Assembly (NCBI GenBank): GCA_022823625.1
Contig: JAJEHQ010000036.1
Location: forward strand, 1 to 64,000
Direction of reading: 5' to 3'
Source of the DNA: Gammaproteobacteria bacterium
GTDB lineage: Bacteria; Pseudomonadota; Gammaproteobacteria; Arenicellales; JAJDZL01
Length of the DNA stretch: 64,000 bases
Both the position numbers and the translations under genes were made by a program. The number at the start of each line of letters is the position of its first letter. Positions within the stretch are counted from its first letter, which is position 1. Below the pieces are notes generated by a model. That model did not search any database and was not told the origin of the DNA. It saw only the letters and a program-made list of their open reading frames with translations. Of the stretch, positions 62,433 to 64,000 are shown one piece after another.

Positions 62433-62846
62433 ATGTCAGAGATATGGGAGGCCGATGCGAGCGATTATGCGAAGTGGATGAATGAGATTCGGGTGTTGCC
62501 ATAGCGTCAACAGCGTGAGTTATCGGCCAGTTTGAGGGAATATTTTGTGAATGTGAGTAAAGTAAATAAAATGACGGTAGTACGCAAGGTGAGAGAGATG
62601 CACCTGGGAGATGAATACATGCAGCACGAATTGGAACTATTGGGAGATTTATCGAATGAGACGGTCGACTCCGCCGCCAGAAAGGCCCGAAAGATAGGAC
62701 TTGAACAGGGACTTGAGAAAGGTCGCAGAGAGACCGCTTATGAAAAGGCAAAACGATTGATTCAACGTGGTTATCCAGATGAAGAAATTCAGGAGATCAC
62801 TAAGCTATCTCCAGATGAAATACTAAAAATCAAAAAAGGTTGCTGA
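62433..62846 (+). pseudogene. Rpn / PD-(D/E)XK-family putative transposase, broken 3' part
   Basis: The frame reads MSEIWEADASDYAKWMNEIR-VLP, an in-frame TAG at 62502-62504, then RQQRELSASLREYFVNVSKV and GLEQGLEKGRRETAYEKAKR, ending near SPDEILKIKKGC. This is the C-terminal half typical of the TIGR01784/Rpn recombination-promoting nuclease family. The nuclease core is lost and a nonsense codon interrupts the rest. It lies directly beside the IS5 remnant. A fragment starting at TTG 62532 could still be translated. Confidence 0.75.
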
Positions 62847-63103
62847 TTGCTAGTGACAATGGTTCGAGTGAATTGGGGTGGTAAACGATTCCTCGGAACC
62901 ATATCTCGGCAAGTTCCAGAATGGCGCAGTCACAATTTCTCCAGAAGTCATTCTGGTCTTTACTTCTAGCACTTTAGCAATCGTTAAGAAACGACTAAGC
63001 CCTTTTTAGTGTTCCTGACACCACTCAAAAGGTATCGAGACAACCTTTTCCTATTCAAGCGTAAGTGAATTGATCCGTGCTAATAAACAAAGTAGGGAGT
63101 GCT

Positions 63104-63589
63104 TCACAATAGTTTCATCATGGTTTCCGCGTCACTAACTTCAAATTTTCCAGGTTTTTCGCGGTTATAGGCAGTTACCACACCGTCTTCAACGAGCATA
63201 GCGTATCTGTCAGATCGGATGCCAAAACCACATTCAGTTAAATCGAGTGTTGTGCCTAACTTGGATGTGAATTCTGCACTGCCGTCGGCCAGCATCAGAA
63301 TATTTTCGGCATTGTGTGAATCCCCCCAAGCTCCCATGACAAATGCATCGTTGACTGAGAGGCAGGCAATCGTGTCGACACCCTTGGCCAGAATATCGTC
63401 GGCATGAACAACGTAGCTAGGTAGATGTGCCGCTGAACAAGTAGGTGTATAAGCACCAGGCAACGCGAATAAAATCACTTTTTTTCCATTAAAGATTTCT
63501 GATGTAGTAATTTTGGCCGGACCGCCTTCGGACATGTAGTACAAATCGGCTTCGGGTAGTTTATCGCCAACCTTTATTTCGCTTGACAT
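63104..63589 (-). CDS. Peroxiredoxin, Prx5/hybrid type
   Basis: A 161-residue thiol peroxidase with the peroxidatic Cys51 in PGAYTPTCS, Cys76 (IACLSVNDAFVMGAWG) and Cys120. It reduces hydrogen peroxide and organic peroxides using thioredoxin or glutaredoxin. GGAGAA is well placed before the ATG. A single gene, divergent from the glutamine-synthetase-like gene. Confidence 0.94.
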   Translation of the reverse strand: MSSEIKVGDKLPEADLYYMSEGGPAKITTSEIFNGKKVILFALPGAYTPTCSAAHLPSYVVHADDILAKGVDTIACLSVNDAFVMGAWGDSHNAENILMLADGSAEFTSKLGTTLDLTECGFGIRSDRYAMLVEDGVVTAYNREKPGKFEVSDAETMMKLL

Positions 63590-63837
63590 GGTAATGTTCT
63601 CCGTTATGCTGGATTAATGGTGAATGAGCGAATTATCATACTACGATTGAAGTCCTAATTCGAGTTGAATCAGACCATTCCGAAATTTGATGGTGAATAC
63701 GATATATTTCAGTTCGGCTTATCGAGGGTTGCCAGATTCGTACTCTACATTGCACCTCTTTTAGCCAAAAAATAGCTATCCTCTTTTGATTAAGTTCTTC
63801 ATAAACTGTTGATATTCCTTTTAATCGAAGGCTCTTC

Positions 63838-64000
63838 ATGAACTCTGAACTCAAAAAACTACTTGAGCAACATCCGAATCTTGAATATGTCGACGCGATT
63901 CTTCCAGATCTTAATGGGTACATTCGAGGCAAGCGTTATCCAGTCCAAATGGCGTACAAGATTTACAGTTCTGGTGTTCAAATGCCTGAAAGTGTAGTTT
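63838..64000 (+). CDS. Glutamine-synthetase-family protein, 5' end only
   Basis: The frame starts at ATG 63838 and runs off the window. The first 54 residues, with LLEQHPNLEYVDAILPDLNG and YIRGKRYPV, match the N-terminal beta-grasp domain of glutamine synthetases and gamma-glutamyl-polyamine ligases. The NGYIRGKR form is more usual in the PuuA-like ligases than in GlnA. The catalytic barrel is outside the window. Confidence 0.8.
   Translation, partial: MNSELKKLLEQHPNLEYVDAILPDLNGYIRGKRYPVQMAYKIYSSGVQMPESVV

Noticed and set aside
62916..62956. Possible terminator CCAGAATG ... CATTCTGG
   Set aside because: An 8-bp stem with a 25-base loop and no T-run on the strand of the neighbouring peroxiredoxin gene.
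1..64000. tRNA, rRNA, CRISPR array or riboswitch
   Set aside because: No cloverleaf, rRNA motif, regularly spaced repeats or recognised riboswitch core was seen on reading the intergenic regions; a covariance-model search would be the decisive test.

Overview
The window reads like a chromosomal segment of a free-living, moderately AT-rich proteobacterium, most likely a gammaproteobacterium. Support comes from yicC-gmk, a complete DsrE/F/H-DsrC-DsrM-DsrK set, a fused FolK-FolP, ispH, rpiA and SCO1/PCuAC copper chaperones. Formaldehyde-activating enzyme and several tetrahydromethanopterin (H4MPT) biosynthesis-type genes indicate H4MPT-linked C1 oxidation. The Dsr-type sulfur relay and a TauE/SafE exporter suggest sulfur-compound metabolism. 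I saw no rRNA, tRNA or CRISPR array.

Layout. 1-2.0 kb: end of an IS1595-like element, an IS256-family transposase remnant, a small IS-passenger homologue and a DUF4143 ATPase. 2.3-10 kb: glycosyltransferase, Rieske ferredoxin, yicC, gmk, an HtrA protease and a two-component system. 10-16 kb: C1/pterin block, with a CitG-like protein, Fae, pterin carbinolamine dehydratase and FolK-FolP on +, converging with a flavoprotein/DUF6513/DUF447 operon on -. 16-20.6 kb: M48 peptidase, ankyrin protein, SCO1 and PCuAC. 20.9-24.5 kb: dsrEFHC-dsrMK. 24.6-29.5 kb: rpiA, a NERD-helicase, and a truncated ATPase cut by a complete IS1595-like element. This element is identical over 140 bp to the one at the left edge, and the two lie in opposite orientation about 28 kb apart.

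29.7-41.8 kb: TauE/SafE exporter, Tat-type amine oxidase, ZnuBC, IspH, GlcG/HbpS-like protein, acetolactate-synthase-like enzyme and an SbcD/SbcC-like pair. 42-62 kb is an uptake and catabolism region. It holds a PhyH dioxygenase, two DUF1028 proteins, an inositol-monophosphatase-family protein and a GNAT. It also holds an ene-reductase/ferredoxin-reductase-fusion/SDR cluster and a tripartite tricarboxylate transporter followed by an M20 hydrolase and a PfkB kinase. A tightly overlapped peptide-type ABC operon ends in a GntR regulator, and a 32-bp perfect palindrome lies upstream of it. 62-64 kb: transposon debris, a peroxiredoxin and the start of a glutamine-synthetase-family gene.

How the genes could work together. 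Fae condenses formaldehyde with H4MPT, and the surrounding pterin genes probably make that cofactor. DsrE/F/H pass sulfane sulfur to DsrC, whose redox state DsrMK links to the quinone pool; no dsrAB is present here. SCO1 and PCuAC supply copper to cytochrome oxidase. The 42-62 kb region couples two high-affinity uptake systems to amide/carbamoyl hydrolysis, sugar or nucleoside phosphorylation and flavin chemistry on a substrate I cannot name. The most unusual items are the IS-passenger microprotein family, the inverted IS pair, the ferredoxin-FNR-ferredoxin fusion and the large palindromic operator.
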